In this document: positions 9,404 through 18,850 of the stretch, piece after piece
Numbering within the stretch: the first letter of the stretch is position 1
Layout of the letters: the number at the start of each line of letters is the position of its first letter
Assembly (NCBI RefSeq): GCF_006376685.1
Contig: NZ_VEWL01000005.1
Coordinates: forward strand, 186,001 to 250,000
Reading direction: 5' to 3'
Length of the DNA: 64,000 bases
Source: Ochrobactrum teleogrylli
GTDB taxonomy: Bacteria; Pseudomonadota; Alphaproteobacteria; Rhizobiales; Rhizobiaceae
Notes under the pieces: generated by a model
What the model was told of the DNA's origin: nothing
The model's database searches: none
The model's input: the letters and a program-made list of their open reading frames with translations, nothing else
Made by a program: the position numbers and the translations under genes

Positions 9404-10957
9404 TCAACCCTGATCGATCGGCAAGGCCACGAAGCGGCTCTGATCGTTGCTCTGCAATTGCAGCAGCACAGCCTTGCGACCCGACTTGGAGGCTTCGCTG
9501 ATGGCGTTGTTTATGTCCTTGGCACTCTTCACCGTCTGGTTGTTGACGCTGACGATGACATCGCCGGAGCGAACGCCACGGTCGGCGGCATCGCTATCGG
9601 GATCGACATCGGTAACCACCACGCCGTCACCATCTTCCGAAGGTGTCACGGTCAGGCCGTAGCTGTCGAGCGTTTCGCTCTGCTGGCCGCCCTTGTCTTC
9701 ATCCGTCGTACCGCCAGCCTGCTTCAGATCCTTCGGCATCGCCTCAATGGTGATGCTGATTTCTTCAGCCTTGTTCTTGCGCCAGACGCTGAGGGCTGCC
9801 TTTTCGCCTGGATTGATACCGGCAACCTTGCGGGCCAGATCACGCGGATCCTGTACCGTTTCTCCATTTACGGCGGTGATCACGTCACCGGCCTGAATGC
9901 CAGCCTTGGCTGCGGGACCATCCTTCTGCGGTGCAGCGACGATTGCGCCCTTTTCCTCGGCCAGACCAAGCGAAGCAGCGATATCCTTCGTCACCGGCTG
10001 GATCTGCACGCCAATCCAGCCGCGCTCAACCGAGCCCTTCTTGATGAGCTGATCGACAACCTGCTTTGCAGTGCCCGACGGTATTGCGAAGGCGATACCG
10101 ACGCTGCCGCCCGAAGGCGAGAAGATGGCGGTGTTGATGCCGACGACCTGACCGGACAGGTTGAAAGCCGGGCCACCCGAGTTGCCCTTGTTCACAGCCG
10201 CGTCGATCTGGATGAAGTCGTCGTAAGGACCAGCGCCGATGTCACGGCCACGGGCCGAAACGATACCCGAGGTCACCGTGCCGCCGAGACCGAACGGATT
10301 GCCGACTGCAACAACCCAATCGCCGACGCGCACCTGATTGTCATCGCCGAAAGCGACATAGGTGAACTTGCGCTTGGCATCGTCAACCTTCAGCACGGCA
10401 AGGTCGGTGCGCGGATCGGTGCCGATCAGCTTGGCGTCGAGTTCGGTGCCGTCATCCATAACGACCGTATAGGCGTCACCATCGGAAACGACGTGATTGT
10501 TGGTGACGACATAACCGTCTTCGGAGATGAAGAAGCCGGAGCCCTGTGCATAGGGGCGCTCATGACCCGGACGGCCCGGACGCTTGCCGGGGCCACGGCG
10601 ACCATCGGGACGCGCATCGCCACTCGGCGGTTCCATGCCGAAATCACGGAAGAAGCGCTTCAGCGGATGATCGTCGGGCAGCTGGTCAAAACCGCGCGCA
10701 CCAAAATTCTGACCGCCACGGCTATCGGCTTCCTGAACGTTCTTCTTCACGGTGACGCTGACGACGGCAGGACGTACCTTTGAAACCAGATCAGCGAAGC
10801 CGACAGTCTGCTGCGGCGGCGTCACCTGAACAGCTTCCGCGCGGGCATCGTTGAGTGCGCCAAGCGGGCCAGTCGCGACAAACGCGCCTGCAAGGGCAGC
10901 GCAAACTGCAACGGCTGCAACGCTCTTGCGGTAATGGGAAGTCTTAGCTCTGGACAT
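9404..10957 (-). CDS. degP: DegP/HtrA periplasmic serine protease (Do family)
   Basis: 517 residues. The N-terminus has a signal peptide (SVAAVAVCAALAGAFVATG). The trypsin-like domain shows the catalytic triad as His in VVTNNHVV, Asp in DPRTDLAVLKV and Ser in VNKGNSGGPAFN, and two PDZ domains follow at about 300-390 and 420-510. The region before the protease domain has a low-complexity Gly/Arg/Pro stretch, which corresponds to the variable loop of the family. The protein degrades and refolds damaged envelope proteins. The ATG is preceded by AAGGAG at seven bases. It lies downstream of the ccm genes but 178 bases away, so it probably has its own promoter. Confidence 0.95.
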   Translation of the reverse strand: MSRAKTSHYRKSVAAVAVCAALAGAFVATGPLGALNDARAEAVQVTPPQQTVGFADLVSKVRPAVVSVTVKKNVQEADSRGGQNFGARGFDQLPDDHPLKRFFRDFGMEPPSGDARPDGRRGPGKRPGRPGHERPYAQGSGFFISEDGYVVTNNHVVSDGDAYTVVMDDGTELDAKLIGTDPRTDLAVLKVDDAKRKFTYVAFGDDNQVRVGDWVVAVGNPFGLGGTVTSGIVSARGRDIGAGPYDDFIQIDAAVNKGNSGGPAFNLSGQVVGINTAIFSPSGGSVGIAFAIPSGTAKQVVDQLIKKGSVERGWIGVQIQPVTKDIAASLGLAEEKGAIVAAPQKDGPAAKAGIQAGDVITAVNGETVQDPRDLARKVAGINPGEKAALSVWRKNKAEEISITIEAMPKDLKQAGGTTDEDKGGQQSETLDSYGLTVTPSEDGDGVVVTDVDPDSDAADRGVRSGDVIVSVNNQTVKSAKDINNAISEASKSGRKAVLLQLQSNDQSRFVALPIDQG

Positions 10958-11135
10958 CTATTTCTCCTTGCGAGCAGTAATCGGCCCGTGTTCTCGTCAT
11001 CGGGAAACGAGGCCCTGTAAATCCTTTATAGAGCACAGGATATCTACAGCTACCTTACCGCTCAATTTCCGCAACATGAAAGTTTCGTAAGGTTGGGCGG
11101 GCGCAAGGGAGAAACTTGCTCATAAATATAGAGGA

Positions 11136-11612
11136 TTATTTATTATTCAGAAGCCGGGAAAGCTCAGCTTTTTCGCTTTCGGAAAGCGGCTGCGCCGCTT
11201 CGCCAAGCCTGCGTCGCCCACGAAACGCGAAGACAAGCGCCACCGCGCCGATCAGAAGCACCATGACCGGAAATCCCCAGAGCAGAACCGTGCGGGCCGA
11301 CAGGCGCGGCTTCAACAGCACGAACTCGCCATAACGGGCAACGACAAAATCCATCACCTGATCGTCCGTATCACCTGCTTTCAGGCGGTCACGGACGAGA
11401 AGGCGCAGATCGCGGGCAAGCTCGGCATTCGAATCATCGATGGATTCGTTCTGGCACACCATGCAGCGCAACTCGCCGGATATGGTGCGGGCGCGCTTTT
11501 CAAGCGCCGGGTCGGGCAGAACTTCATCCGGATTGACGGCCAGTGCCGCCGTTCCCTGAATGGCCAGAGCAACGGCAAGGGCACACGTGGCAAAGAGGTT
11601 GCGCATCTTCAT
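11136..11612 (-). CDS. ccmH: Cytochrome c maturation protein CcmH (CycL)
   Basis: 158 residues. A signal peptide ([21 protein letters not shown]) precedes a periplasmic domain with the redox motif LRCMVCQN, and a membrane segment ([23 protein letters not shown]) lies near residue 110-132. The protein reduces apocytochrome CXXCH cysteines before haem ligation. The start at 11612 was chosen because its ATG overlaps the ccmF TGA as ATGA; a longer open frame upstream lies inside ccmF. It is the last gene of the ccmI-ccmE-ccmF-ccmH operon. Confidence 0.93.
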   Translation of the reverse strand: MKMRNLFATCALAVALAIQGTAALAVNPDEVLPDPALEKRARTISGELRCMVCQNESIDDSNAELARDLRLLVRDRLKAGDTDDQVMDFVVARYGEFVLLKPRLSARTVLLWGFPVMVLLIGAVALVFAFRGRRRLGEAAQPLSESEKAELSRLLNNK

Positions 11613-13600
11613 GCTGCGGCCTCCGCTTCCTGCGACGAGGTCTTTCGCTTGGAGGCAGGTGCGCCGACGCGCAAGCGGCGGTCGGCCAGCGAAAACAGGC
11701 CGCCCAGCATCATAACCAATGCGCCATACCAGATCAGCGTGACCTGCGGTTTCCACCAGATACGAACGACCACCGAACCGTCGCCCGGCTCATCGCCCAG
11801 TGCCACATAGACCTGACTGAACCAGAGCGTGCGAATGCCCGATTCGGTCGTCGGCATCTGGCGTGCCGGGAAAAAGCGCTTCGACGGTTCGATCCGGCCG
11901 AGGCTGCGGGCGCTAGAATCGAGCAGCGTGAAAGTACCGCGATTCTCGGTAAAGTTGGGACCGGTCAAAGGCCGCAACCCGTCAAAACGCAACGTGTAGT
12001 CCTGAACCTTGACCGTATCGCCCGCACGCATGATGAGCACGTTTTCAGTGCCAAAGGTCGTCACGCTGACGATACCGAGCAGTGTCACGCCAAGACCGAT
12101 ATGCGCCAGCGCCGTTCCGAAAACGGAGCGCGGCAGCCCCTTGAAACGCGCCCAGGCCTTCGTTGCCGAAACCTTGCCGATACCGGCTTTCTGCACCAGA
12201 TCGGTAAGGCTGCCGAAAATCAGCCAGGCGGCGAGACCGACGCCGCAAGCCGCCAGCAGCGATTTGGCCGATGTGGTCCAAAGCACGATACCGGCCACAA
12301 CCAGCGCCAGGGCGAAAGCCGTCATCAGTCGCTGGGCAACGCCGTAAAGGTCACCGCGTTTCCAGGCGAGAAGCGGCCCGAACGGCACCGCAAACAGAAG
12401 CGGGATCATCAGCGGACCGAAGGTCATGTTGAAGAATGGCGCGCCGACGGAAATCTTCTCGCCAGTCATGACTTCCAGCAGCAGCGGGTAAAGAGTGCCG
12501 ATCAGAACGGTCGCAGCGGCCGTGGTCAGGAACAGGTTGTTGAAGACCAGCGCCCCTTCCCGCGAAATCGGATGGAAAATGCCGCCAGCCGTGAGGCTCT
12601 GGACGCGAAGCGCGAAAAGCGACAGGGAACCGCCGATGAAAATGGCGAGAATGGCCAGGATGAAAAGCCCGCGCCCCGGATCGGTCGCGAAACTATGCAC
12701 GGAGGTCAGCACACCGGAACGCACGAGGAAGGTTCCGAGCAGCGATAGCGAGAAGGTCAGGATCGCCAGAAGGACCGTCCAGATTTTCAGCGCCGAACGC
12801 TTTTCCATGACCAGCGCGGAATGCAGCAAGGCGGTGCCGACCAGCCATGGCATGAAGGATGCGTTTTCGACCGGGTCCCAAAACCACCAGCCGCCCCAGC
12901 CAAGCTCGTAATAGGCCCAGTAGGAACCCATTGCGATGCCGCCGGTCAGGAACACCCAAGCCACCAGCGTCCATGGCCGCACCCAGCGCGCCCAGGCTGC
13001 ATCAAGACGACCTTCCAGAAGGGCGGCAACAGCAAAGGAGAAGCAGACAGAAAAACCGACATAGCCGAGATAAAGTAGCGGCGGATGAATGGCGAGGCCG
13101 ATATCCTGCAAGATCGGATTGAGATCGCCGCCTTCCATCGGGGCCGGAAGGATGCGCGTGAACGGGTTCGACGTGAAGATGATGAAGGCCAGAAAAGCCA
13201 CAGCGATCCAGCCCTGCACGGCCAGCACATTGGCGCGCAATGTTTCAGGCAGATTACCGGAAAATGCCGCGACCAGCGCGCTGAAAAGCGTCAGGATGAA
13301 CACCCACAACAGCATGGAGCCTTCATGATTTCCCCAGACGCCGGTGATCTTATAGAGGAGCGGCTTTTGCGAATGCGAGTTTTCGACAACGTTCAGGACC
13401 GAGAAATCAGACACGACATAGGCATGGACCAGCACCGCTGAGGACAAAACGACAAGCGCGAAGACCGCAAGCGCCGTTGGCACAGCCACCGACATGAGCT
13501 GCGTGTCGCGTCGGCGGCCACCGATCACCGGCACGACCGACTGAACGATCGACAGAGCCAGCGCCAGCACCAGAGCAAAATGGCCGATCTCGACACTCAT
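11609..13600 (-). CDS. ccmF: Haem lyase subunit CcmF (CycK)
   Basis: 663 residues with many membrane helices. The tryptophan-rich WWD segment is visible as [19 protein letters not shown], the family's haem-handling periplasmic motif. CcmF takes haem from CcmE and, with CcmH and CcmI, attaches it to apocytochromes c in the periplasm. It starts with ATG 19 bases after ccmE ends and overlaps ccmH by four bases. Length and motifs are normal for the family. Confidence 0.96.
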   Translation of the reverse strand: MSVEIGHFALVLALALSIVQSVVPVIGGRRRDTQLMSVAVPTALAVFALVVLSSAVLVHAYVVSDFSVLNVVENSHSQKPLLYKITGVWGNHEGSMLLWVFILTLFSALVAAFSGNLPETLRANVLAVQGWIAVAFLAFIIFTSNPFTRILPAPMEGGDLNPILQDIGLAIHPPLLYLGYVGFSVCFSFAVAALLEGRLDAAWARWVRPWTLVAWVFLTGGIAMGSYWAYYELGWGGWWFWDPVENASFMPWLVGTALLHSALVMEKRSALKIWTVLLAILTFSLSLLGTFLVRSGVLTSVHSFATDPGRGLFILAILAIFIGGSLSLFALRVQSLTAGGIFHPISREGALVFNNLFLTTAAATVLIGTLYPLLLEVMTGEKISVGAPFFNMTFGPLMIPLLFAVPFGPLLAWKRGDLYGVAQRLMTAFALALVVAGIVLWTTSAKSLLAACGVGLAAWLIFGSLTDLVQKAGIGKVSATKAWARFKGLPRSVFGTALAHIGLGVTLLGIVSVTTFGTENVLIMRAGDTVKVQDYTLRFDGLRPLTGPNFTENRGTFTLLDSSARSLGRIEPSKRFFPARQMPTTESGIRTLWFSQVYVALGDEPGDGSVVVRIWWKPQVTLIWYGALVMMLGGLFSLADRRLRVGAPASKRKTSSQEAEAAA

Positions 13601-13619
13601 AGACAGTCTCCCGGCATAA

Positions 13620-14117
13620 TTATTTACCTTCCCACACGCCTTTGGCCTTCAGGCTATCGGCAAGATCCTTGGGAACATAGTTCTCGTCATGCTTGGCAAG
13701 CACATTATCGGCGCGAAACACGCCGTCTTGTCCGAAACGTCCTTCGGCCACCACACCCTGCCCTTCACGGAAAAGGTCAGGCGGAATGCCTTCGAACACC
13801 ACTTTCACGGTCTTGATCGTATCGGTGACGGTGAAGCGAAGCTCGCTGCCTTCCCGGCTGACCGAGCCTTCCTCGACCAGACCACCCAGACGAAAACGAG
13901 AACCGGACGTCAATTCCTGTTCCGTCAGATCAGCGGGCGTGCGGAAGAACCGGATGTCCTGATTGAAGGCCATCAGCATCAAGCCAACCGCCACGGCCAG
14001 AACCGCCAGCGCACCGCCGATCAACATCAGGCGCTTGCGTTTCCTCTGGCCGATTGTCCGGGCAAGACTGCCAGCAGGTTTCGGCTTGCGTGCGTTTTCT
14101 TCTGCGGTCGCGCTCAT
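13620..14117 (-). CDS. ccmE: Periplasmic haem chaperone CcmE (CycJ)
   Basis: 165 residues. One N-terminal membrane anchor ([23 protein letters not shown]) precedes an OB-fold domain. The haem-binding histidine is in the conserved segment [14 protein letters not shown] near the C-terminus. It receives haem from CcmC and hands it to CcmF. Its ATG overlaps the ccmI TGA (ATGA), so the two are translationally coupled. Confidence 0.96.
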   Translation of the reverse strand: MSATAEENARKPKPAGSLARTIGQRKRKRLMLIGGALAVLAVAVGLMLMAFNQDIRFFRTPADLTEQELTSGSRFRLGGLVEEGSVSREGSELRFTVTDTIKTVKVVFEGIPPDLFREGQGVVAEGRFGQDGVFRADNVLAKHDENYVPKDLADSLKAKGVWEGK

Positions 14118-15244
14118 TTCTGTGCCTCTAGACCCAAGCCGGATGCAAAACTGCGAAGTTCGGTTCGCTGTTCTTCCGCAAGGGCGGTCATGCCCCGGTT
14201 CAGGGCATCAAGCGCCGCATCGCGGCGATGCAGGATCATATAGGAGCGCACGAGACGCTTCCAGCCTTCGACATCCCCGCTATTCTGGCGAAGACTTTCA
14301 TCAAGACGTTGAACCATGCCCTCGATCATCGTCTGACGGTCTTCCGCCGACAGGGACGAAGCCGCTTCGATATCGTCGGATGACGGGCCTTTTTGCTCTG
14401 TCGGCTGGTTGGCCGAAGGATTGCTTAGCCGCGCAATGGCCTGCTCGACCTGACCACGCCAGGGAGCATCAACTGGCGCCTTGTCCAGAAGGGTCTTGAG
14501 ACGGGCGGCGGCAGCATCGGGACGACCGTCCTGCATCTCGCCTTGCGCCAGATAAAATTGCGGACGCGGATCGTTCGGATCGAGCGCGACAGCCTTGTTC
14601 AGAAATGTTTCTGCCTCGGCGGTGATCGTGCCGCCGGAAACTGCGGCAAGCCCTTCGGCCAGACCCAGCAAGCGCGGGAAATTTTCGCCGTCAATGCGCA
14701 TGGAAGAACGATAGGCATTCACCGCATCCGCTGGACGGCCAAGACGCATATAGATCGGCGCCAGCACATCCCAGCCGCGTGCATCATCAGGGTTTTTCGC
14801 CAGATGCGCTTCAGCCCGCGCGACCAACTCATCAACGGAACCGCGATCAGGATTATCGGAGAGACGGTCCGCAAGCGGCATGGACGGCACGTCCGGCTTG
14901 CCAAAAAGCGGATAGACGCCCCAGGCGATCAATGGGACCGCCAACACGGCAACCAAGGCCAGAACGCGGCCCGACTTTGTGGCCTTCGCTGCGCTCACAG
15001 CGTCCTGACTGACCTTTTCAGCACTCAAAATGCGGCGGGAAATTTCAATTCGCGCCTGTTCGGCGCTTTGCGGGTCGATCATGCCGCGCGCGGCATCGGA
15101 TTCGACCTCGCGCAGCTGATCGCGATAAACTTCCAGGTCGTTCTTTTCAGCAGGCAAAAAAGCCTGCTTGCGCCGCGTGAGCGGCAACAAAACAGCCAAA
15201 GTGGCTGCTAACGTCAATAATGCTGCAATCAACCAAAATCCCAT
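14114..15244 (-). CDS. ccmI: Apocytochrome c chaperone CcmI (CycH)
   Basis: 376 residues. The N-terminus has two membrane helices, at about 2-20 and 95-112 ([20 protein letters not shown]), separated by a cytoplasmic coiled segment, then a periplasmic TPR region (about 130-350) with repeats such as [21 protein letters not shown]. CcmI holds the C-terminal helix of apocytochromes for the CcmFH haem lyase. It is the first gene of the ccmI-E-F-H operon, and its promoter is expected in 15245-15339. Confidence 0.93.
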   Translation of the reverse strand: MGFWLIAALLTLAATLAVLLPLTRRKQAFLPAEKNDLEVYRDQLREVESDAARGMIDPQSAEQARIEISRRILSAEKVSQDAVSAAKATKSGRVLALVAVLAVPLIAWGVYPLFGKPDVPSMPLADRLSDNPDRGSVDELVARAEAHLAKNPDDARGWDVLAPIYMRLGRPADAVNAYRSSMRIDGENFPRLLGLAEGLAAVSGGTITAEAETFLNKAVALDPNDPRPQFYLAQGEMQDGRPDAAAARLKTLLDKAPVDAPWRGQVEQAIARLSNPSANQPTEQKGPSSDDIEAASSLSAEDRQTMIEGMVQRLDESLRQNSGDVEGWKRLVRSYMILHRRDAALDALNRGMTALAEEQRTELRSFASGLGLEAQK

Positions 15245-15339
15245 GGCTACGACTTAAGCGTAGGCATGGGAAAAACCAACCTCTACCTGCCACAACAGGC
15301 CGCCTAGGGCAATTCGCCGCAAAGGCCGCCCGTGAGTGA

Positions 15340-15789
15340 TCAGGTCAGCGGCGTCCAGCTGCCGTCCGTGTTGCGGCAGGCAGTGCCGCGCACGGTCTGC
15401 TGCGAACCGCCAATATCGAAGGTGTGCGAATATTGGCGGCAATTCTGCGAGCCGACCTGATAAGGCTGTGCCGCAGTGACATCACCGGAGTTCGAACCGC
15501 CGCTCCAGGAAACGGCTTTGCCGGCTGGCGAATATTCAAGCGCACGATATTCGGCTTCCAGCGCTTTTTTGCGGTCGCCCGCGCTCAGCTGGTTTGCCGC
15601 ATTGCCAAGCAGGCCGTTGCCCAGCGATGCGAGCAGGCTCGATTCCGGCTTTGCAGATGACGACGATCCGCCAAGCGATGTCAGCCCTCTGCCACCACCC
15701 GATGTGCCACATGCCGCCAAGGCCAGCGACAGCGCCACCATGGTCGGAACGACCAGAACCGGAGAAGAAAACCTCAATTCCATCATCAT
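15340..15789 (-). CDS. Surface-antigen-like lipoprotein (RT0821/Lpp0805 family)
   Basis: 149 residues from the ATG at 15789; a TTG start at 15813 would be nine codons longer. A signal peptide ends in the lipobox LALAAC. A Gly/Ser-rich linker (GTSGGGRGLTSLGGSSSS) is followed by a domain with LEAEYRALEYSPAGKAVSW and two cysteine-containing strands (SQNCRQYSHTF and RGTACRNTDGSW), the pattern of the RT0821-type 17-kDa surface antigens. An outer-membrane lipoprotein of unknown role is the best description. It stands alone between ccmI and feuQ. Confidence 0.75.
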   Translation of the reverse strand: MMMELRFSSPVLVVPTMVALSLALAACGTSGGGRGLTSLGGSSSSAKPESSLLASLGNGLLGNAANQLSAGDRKKALEAEYRALEYSPAGKAVSWSGGSNSGDVTAAQPYQVGSQNCRQYSHTFDIGGSQQTVRGTACRNTDGSWTPLT

Positions 15790-15861
15790 AACAAACCGGC
15801 CCTCATGAACCAATGAGCTTGCATATTATCGCATCATGCGATCTTGTAATTTCAATTTCTT

Positions 15862-15909
15862 AGAGCATTTCCCGCAAAAATGTGAGCCTGTTTTGCATAC
15901 GGAAATACT
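15862..15909. repeat. Interspersed repeat, family 2, degenerate copy
   Basis: TTAGAGCATTTCCCGC through TTTTGCATACGG resembles, in inverse orientation, the family 2 element at 18093-18198 (GCGCAAAACCGCTTCGCAC...TGGAAATGCTCT). It lies between the lipoprotein gene and feuQ. Confidence 0.55.
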
Positions 15910-15946
15910 AAAAAGCAAAGACGCCGTTTCAGCCTAAAAGACAACC

Positions 15947-17335
15947 TTAATCTTCGGCAAGCGGTAACACACTGCGAACACGCAGGCCCCCGAGCGGGCT
16001 GCGGTCGAGATGCAACTGGCCGCCATATTCGCGAACCGTATCCTGCACGATGGCAAGCCCCAGACCTGTGCCCGGCTTGGTTTCGTCCACGCGGCTGCCG
16101 CGTTTCAATGCGGCCTCCATCTTGTCGTCCTCAAGTCCCGGCCCGTCATCCTCGATCACGATTTCAAACTGCCGTTGCCCGCCCATTGCTGCCCCAACGG
16201 TGATATTCACCCGGCGGCTTGCCCATTTTCCGGCATTTTCAAGAAGATTGCCGATGATTTCCTCAAGGTCTTCCTTTTCACCGGCGAAGATCGCGTGCGG
16301 GAGATCATTGCGCAAGCTGACATGCAGCGCAGGGTTAAGCTTGGCGGTCACCCGTTGCATGCGCTCCATCACCGGCGCGACGGAGGTGCGGAACACCACA
16401 CTGTCCCGTTGCGCCGCTATGCGCGCACGTTGCAGATAATGCTGGATCTGCACCTGCATGGCCTCGCTCTGCTCCTGCACGACGCGGCCCTGATCGCCGC
16501 CGATGGCGCGGCCTTCATTGACCAACACGGACAGCGGCGTCTTGAGCGAATGAGCGAGGTTGCCGACCTGCGTTCTCGACCGCTCGACGATTCGGCGGTT
16601 GTTTTCGATCAACGCATTCATTTCGCGGGCAAGCGGCGCAATTTCCATCGGCAGCGAAGCGTCGAGCTTGGATGAACGCCCCTCGCGAATATCGGTGAGC
16701 GCCTGACGCACCTTGTCCAGCGGGCGCAGGCCGAACAGGATGATGGCTGCATTGATGAGGATACTGCCAATACCGAACACCGCAAGATAGGCGGCAAGCT
16801 TCGTCCTGAAATCGGAAATCTCGTTCATGACTTCGCTGAGATTGCCCATCACGCGGAAGCGGGCCACCCGGCCCGCATTATCCAGAACGACTTCCGTTTC
16901 GACGATGAAAAGCTCTTCGCCATTAAGTCCCGGCAGGGAATAGCTGCGCATGAAGGAACTGTCGAAAGGCGCCTGTGTGATCGGCATTTCCGGGACAATG
17001 CGCCCAATCAGCGACGGCGATTCCAGCTTGCCGCTCACATTGGGGGCGAGCGGGTCCACCGACCAGTACCAGCCGGAAAGCGGGCTTGAATAGCGCAGTT
17101 CACCCAGTTCGGGACGTCCTTGAAGCACGCCTTCCGTCGATACACTGACAGCGCCGACAAGGCTGAACAGATGCGCGGTCAGAAGCCGTTCAAAATTGCT
17201 GCGGGCGGCGTCGCTGTAAAGTGATCCGATAAGCGTCGCGACCACCACCAGCGCGGCAATCACCCACAGCGTCGACAATGTGACGACGCGAACGGCGAGA
17301 GAGCGAAGCGATGGGATGACGCGAAAACGCTTCAG
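15947..17335 (-). CDS. feuQ: FeuQ-like sensor histidine kinase
   Basis: 462 residues if started at CTG 17335; no in-frame ATG lies at the 5' end. The CTG overlaps the feuP stop as CTGA and has AAGGGGA eight bases upstream. A TTG at 17278 would give 443 residues but cut into the basic leader and first membrane helix (RSLAVRVVTLSTLWVIAAL). The sensor region lies at about 55-180, a second membrane helix at about 185-205, the phosphorylatable His in VGNLAHSLKTPLSVL, and the ATPase motifs EDDGPGLED and GTGLGLAIV follow. FeuQ of Sinorhizobium meliloti partners FeuP in osmoadaptation and cyclic glucan export. The gene-pair order and PhoQ-like sequence support the name. Confidence 0.8.
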   Translation of the reverse strand: MKRFRVIPSLRSLAVRVVTLSTLWVIAALVVVATLIGSLYSDAARSNFERLLTAHLFSLVGAVSVSTEGVLQGRPELGELRYSSPLSGWYWSVDPLAPNVSGKLESPSLIGRIVPEMPITQAPFDSSFMRSYSLPGLNGEELFIVETEVVLDNAGRVARFRVMGNLSEVMNEISDFRTKLAAYLAVFGIGSILINAAIILFGLRPLDKVRQALTDIREGRSSKLDASLPMEIAPLAREMNALIENNRRIVERSRTQVGNLAHSLKTPLSVLVNEGRAIGGDQGRVVQEQSEAMQVQIQHYLQRARIAAQRDSVVFRTSVAPVMERMQRVTAKLNPALHVSLRNDLPHAIFAGEKEDLEEIIGNLLENAGKWASRRVNITVGAAMGGQRQFEIVIEDDGPGLEDDKMEAALKRGSRVDETKPGTGLGLAIVQDTVREYGGQLHLDRSPLGGLRVRSVLPLAED

Positions 17336-18021
17336 TTGTCGTTCCCCTTGGGTTCAGCTCCGGTATCGGAGCGCATACGATAACCCATGCCGCGCACGGT
17401 CTCGATCAGATCGACACCCATCTTCTTGCGCAGGCGTCCGACGAAAACTTCAATCGTATTGGAATCGCGATCGAAATCCTGATCGTAGAGATGCTCAACC
17501 AGTTCCGTGCGGGAAACCACTTCGTCCATATGATGCATGAGATAGGACAAAAGCCGGTATTCATGCGAGGTCAGCTTCAGCGACACGCCGTCAACACTGG
17601 CCTTGGAGGTCTTGGTGTCGAGATGCAATGGACCGCAGACGATTTCCGACGAGGCATGACCGGCAGCACGACGAATGAGCGCACGAAGCCGCGCCAGAAC
17701 TTCCTCCATATGAAAGGGCTTGGCGACATAATCATCCGCACCGGCATCAATACCGGCAACCTTGTCGCTCCAGCGATCACGGGCGGTCAGCATGAGCACA
17801 GGCATGGCACGGCCGTTGCGACGCCAGCGTTCCACGACGCTGATGCCGTCGATACGCGGCAGTCCGATATCGAGAATCACCGCATCATAGGGTTCCGTAT
17901 CGCCCAGAAAATGGCCCTCTTCGCCGTCATAGGCGCTATCGACCACATAACCGGCGGCAACCATCGCATCGGAAAGTTGCCGGTTCAGGTCCTTGTCGTC
18001 CTCAACAATCAGGATACGCAA
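17332..18021 (-). CDS. feuP: FeuP-like OmpR-family response regulator
   Basis: 229 residues. The receiver has VEDDKD, the phosphorylation Asp in VILDIGLPRIDG and the Lys in VAKPFHM. The C-terminal winged helix contains LTSHEYRLLSYLMHH and IEVFVGRLRKKMG. The start codon is TTG at 18021, with AAGGGAG nine bases upstream; no better start exists. The stop overlaps the proposed CTG start of feuQ. In S. meliloti FeuP activates ndvA, for cyclic beta-glucan export; the same role here is inferred from orthology and the adjacent FeuQ-type kinase. Confidence 0.82.
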   Translation of the reverse strand: MRILIVEDDKDLNRQLSDAMVAAGYVVDSAYDGEEGHFLGDTEPYDAVILDIGLPRIDGISVVERWRRNGRAMPVLMLTARDRWSDKVAGIDAGADDYVAKPFHMEEVLARLRALIRRAAGHASSEIVCGPLHLDTKTSKASVDGVSLKLTSHEYRLLSYLMHHMDEVVSRTELVEHLYDQDFDRDSNTIEVFVGRLRKKMGVDLIETVRGMGYRMRSDTGAEPKGNDN

Positions 18022-18092
18022 GCGGGCTGTCTCCCTTCAAAGGATCAGATGCAACGCAAAAGCCGGTCTGTTTCTTCCAACGCAAACCGGCT

Positions 18093-18198
18093 TCTAGAGC
18101 GGCTCCTTTAAAACAGAATCGTGGAGCCGCTCTATCTATTTGTTTTACGCATTATCCTGCGCAAAACCGCTTCGCACTTTTGCTGGAAATGCTCTAAA
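18093..18198. repeat. Interspersed repeat, family 2, long copy with 11-bp stem-loop
   Basis: AGAGCGGCTCC at 18096-18106 pairs perfectly with GGAGCCGCTCT at 18123-18133, followed by the block GCATTATCC...GCAAAACCGCTTCGCAC...GCTGGAAATGCTCT. The second block recurs at 38411-38459. The element lies between the small secreted protein gene and feuP. A further 8-bp inverted repeat (AAGCCGGT...ACCGGCTT, 18060-18093) abuts it on the left. Confidence 0.75.
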
Positions 18199-18214
18199 AC
18201 CCATGCCGGGAATT

Positions 18215-18523
18215 TTATCGATTGGGCACAGCCACTTCGACCCGACGCGGACGTTCACCGTCGCGACCGGGGACCAGCACGACGACAACGCAAACCGGCG
18301 CACCGTTCTGGGTGGAAGGGGTGGCCTTGGCGAGCTGTCCGCCCTGTTTGGCCGCAACCTGTTCGCCCACGGCGGCGCAGTCGCTGGCAGCGGCGATCAG
18401 AAGATTGGAGGTCTGCGGCGCAGCAATCGGCATAGCGCCAGCATCGGCAATGCCGCCGACGGGCAACAAGCCAAAACTCACCGCGAGCAGCGCGAAAACT
18501 TTGAGTGCAGAGTTCTTTTTCAT
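18215..18523 (-). CDS. Small secreted protein upstream of feuP (FeuN-like candidate)
   Basis: 102 residues. It has a basic start and signal peptide (MKKNSALKVFALLAVSFGLL), a low-complexity middle, and a C-terminal segment CVVVVLVPGRDGERPRRVEV that looks conserved. Position and secretion match FeuN, the small periplasmic protein encoded immediately upstream of feuP in Sinorhizobium that restrains FeuQ signalling, but I judge this by context rather than clear sequence identity. Of two adjacent ATGs, the second (18523) has AAGG at a better distance. Unlike the compact feuNPQ arrangement, about 190 bases including a repeat element separate it from feuP. Confidence 0.62.
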   Translation of the reverse strand: MKKNSALKVFALLAVSFGLLPVGGIADAGAMPIAAPQTSNLLIAAASDCAAVGEQVAAKQGGQLAKATPSTQNGAPVCVVVVLVPGRDGERPRRVEVAVPNR

Positions 18524-18533
18524 CATGCCGCCT

Positions 18534-18566
18534 TGTATAGCGCGCGACAGCTGAACGATGCATGAA
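18534..18566 (-). promoter_or_regulatory. Possible -10 and tandem operator upstream of the FeuN-like gene
   Basis: On the minus strand, TGTTCAT and CGTTCAG are two 7-base near-repeats separated by four bases (18549-18566), the layout of OmpR/PhoB-family binding sites, ten bases before CTATAC (18534-18539), which resembles a -10 box. The gene begins 11 bases further on. A FeuP-bound autoregulatory site is possible but unproven. Confidence 0.35.
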
Positions 18567-18627
18567 CAGCCTGTTCCCGCTATAGACCTTAAAGAATATT
18601 TTCCCTTAGCTATCACGCTTTGTGAAA

Positions 18628-18834
18628 TTATGAAATGCGCGATGTTGCCCTGATACGGCCGAATATCGTAACAATTCCAGCGATTGCAGCTGCCAGTTGC
18701 AGTAAAACATCCGTTAGCGCGCCGTGATCTATCGTGCCATCCGCGATCCCGAAAGCGCCCGCCAGCCCCAGAATGATCGAGACCAGACCCGCCCAGACTG
18801 TGCGGGAAAGATACCAGGATTTGTCGTCCGTCAT
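18628..18834 (-). CDS. Holin-like small membrane protein at the end of the GTA cluster
   Basis: 68 residues, MTDDKSWYLSRTVWAGLVSI onward, with hydrophobic segments at about 12-29 and 41-57 and a basic C-terminus (GRIRATSRIS). This layout (short polar start with SRTVW, two helices, then FGRIRA) is typical of phage holins of the small two- to three-helix type. It starts 17 bases after g15 ends, so it is probably the last gene of the GTA transcript and may release particles by making pores in the inner membrane. No endolysin is encoded in the window. The function is inferred from topology and position. Confidence 0.6.
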   Translation of the reverse strand: MTDDKSWYLSRTVWAGLVSIILGLAGAFGIADGTIDHGALTDVLLQLAAAIAGIVTIFGRIRATSRIS

Positions 18835-18850
18835 CTCGTTTCTCCAGAAA

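Noticed and set aside
9374-10783. Long plus-strand ORF (469 codons) opposite degP
   Set aside because: It is antisense to a fully recognised protease gene, its translation is rich in Arg/His/Asp without domain features, and such shadow frames are expected at this GC content.
11543-12748. 401-codon plus-strand ORF opposite ccmH/ccmF
   Set aside because: Hydrophilic, Arg/Gln-rich antisense frame over well-defined ccm genes.
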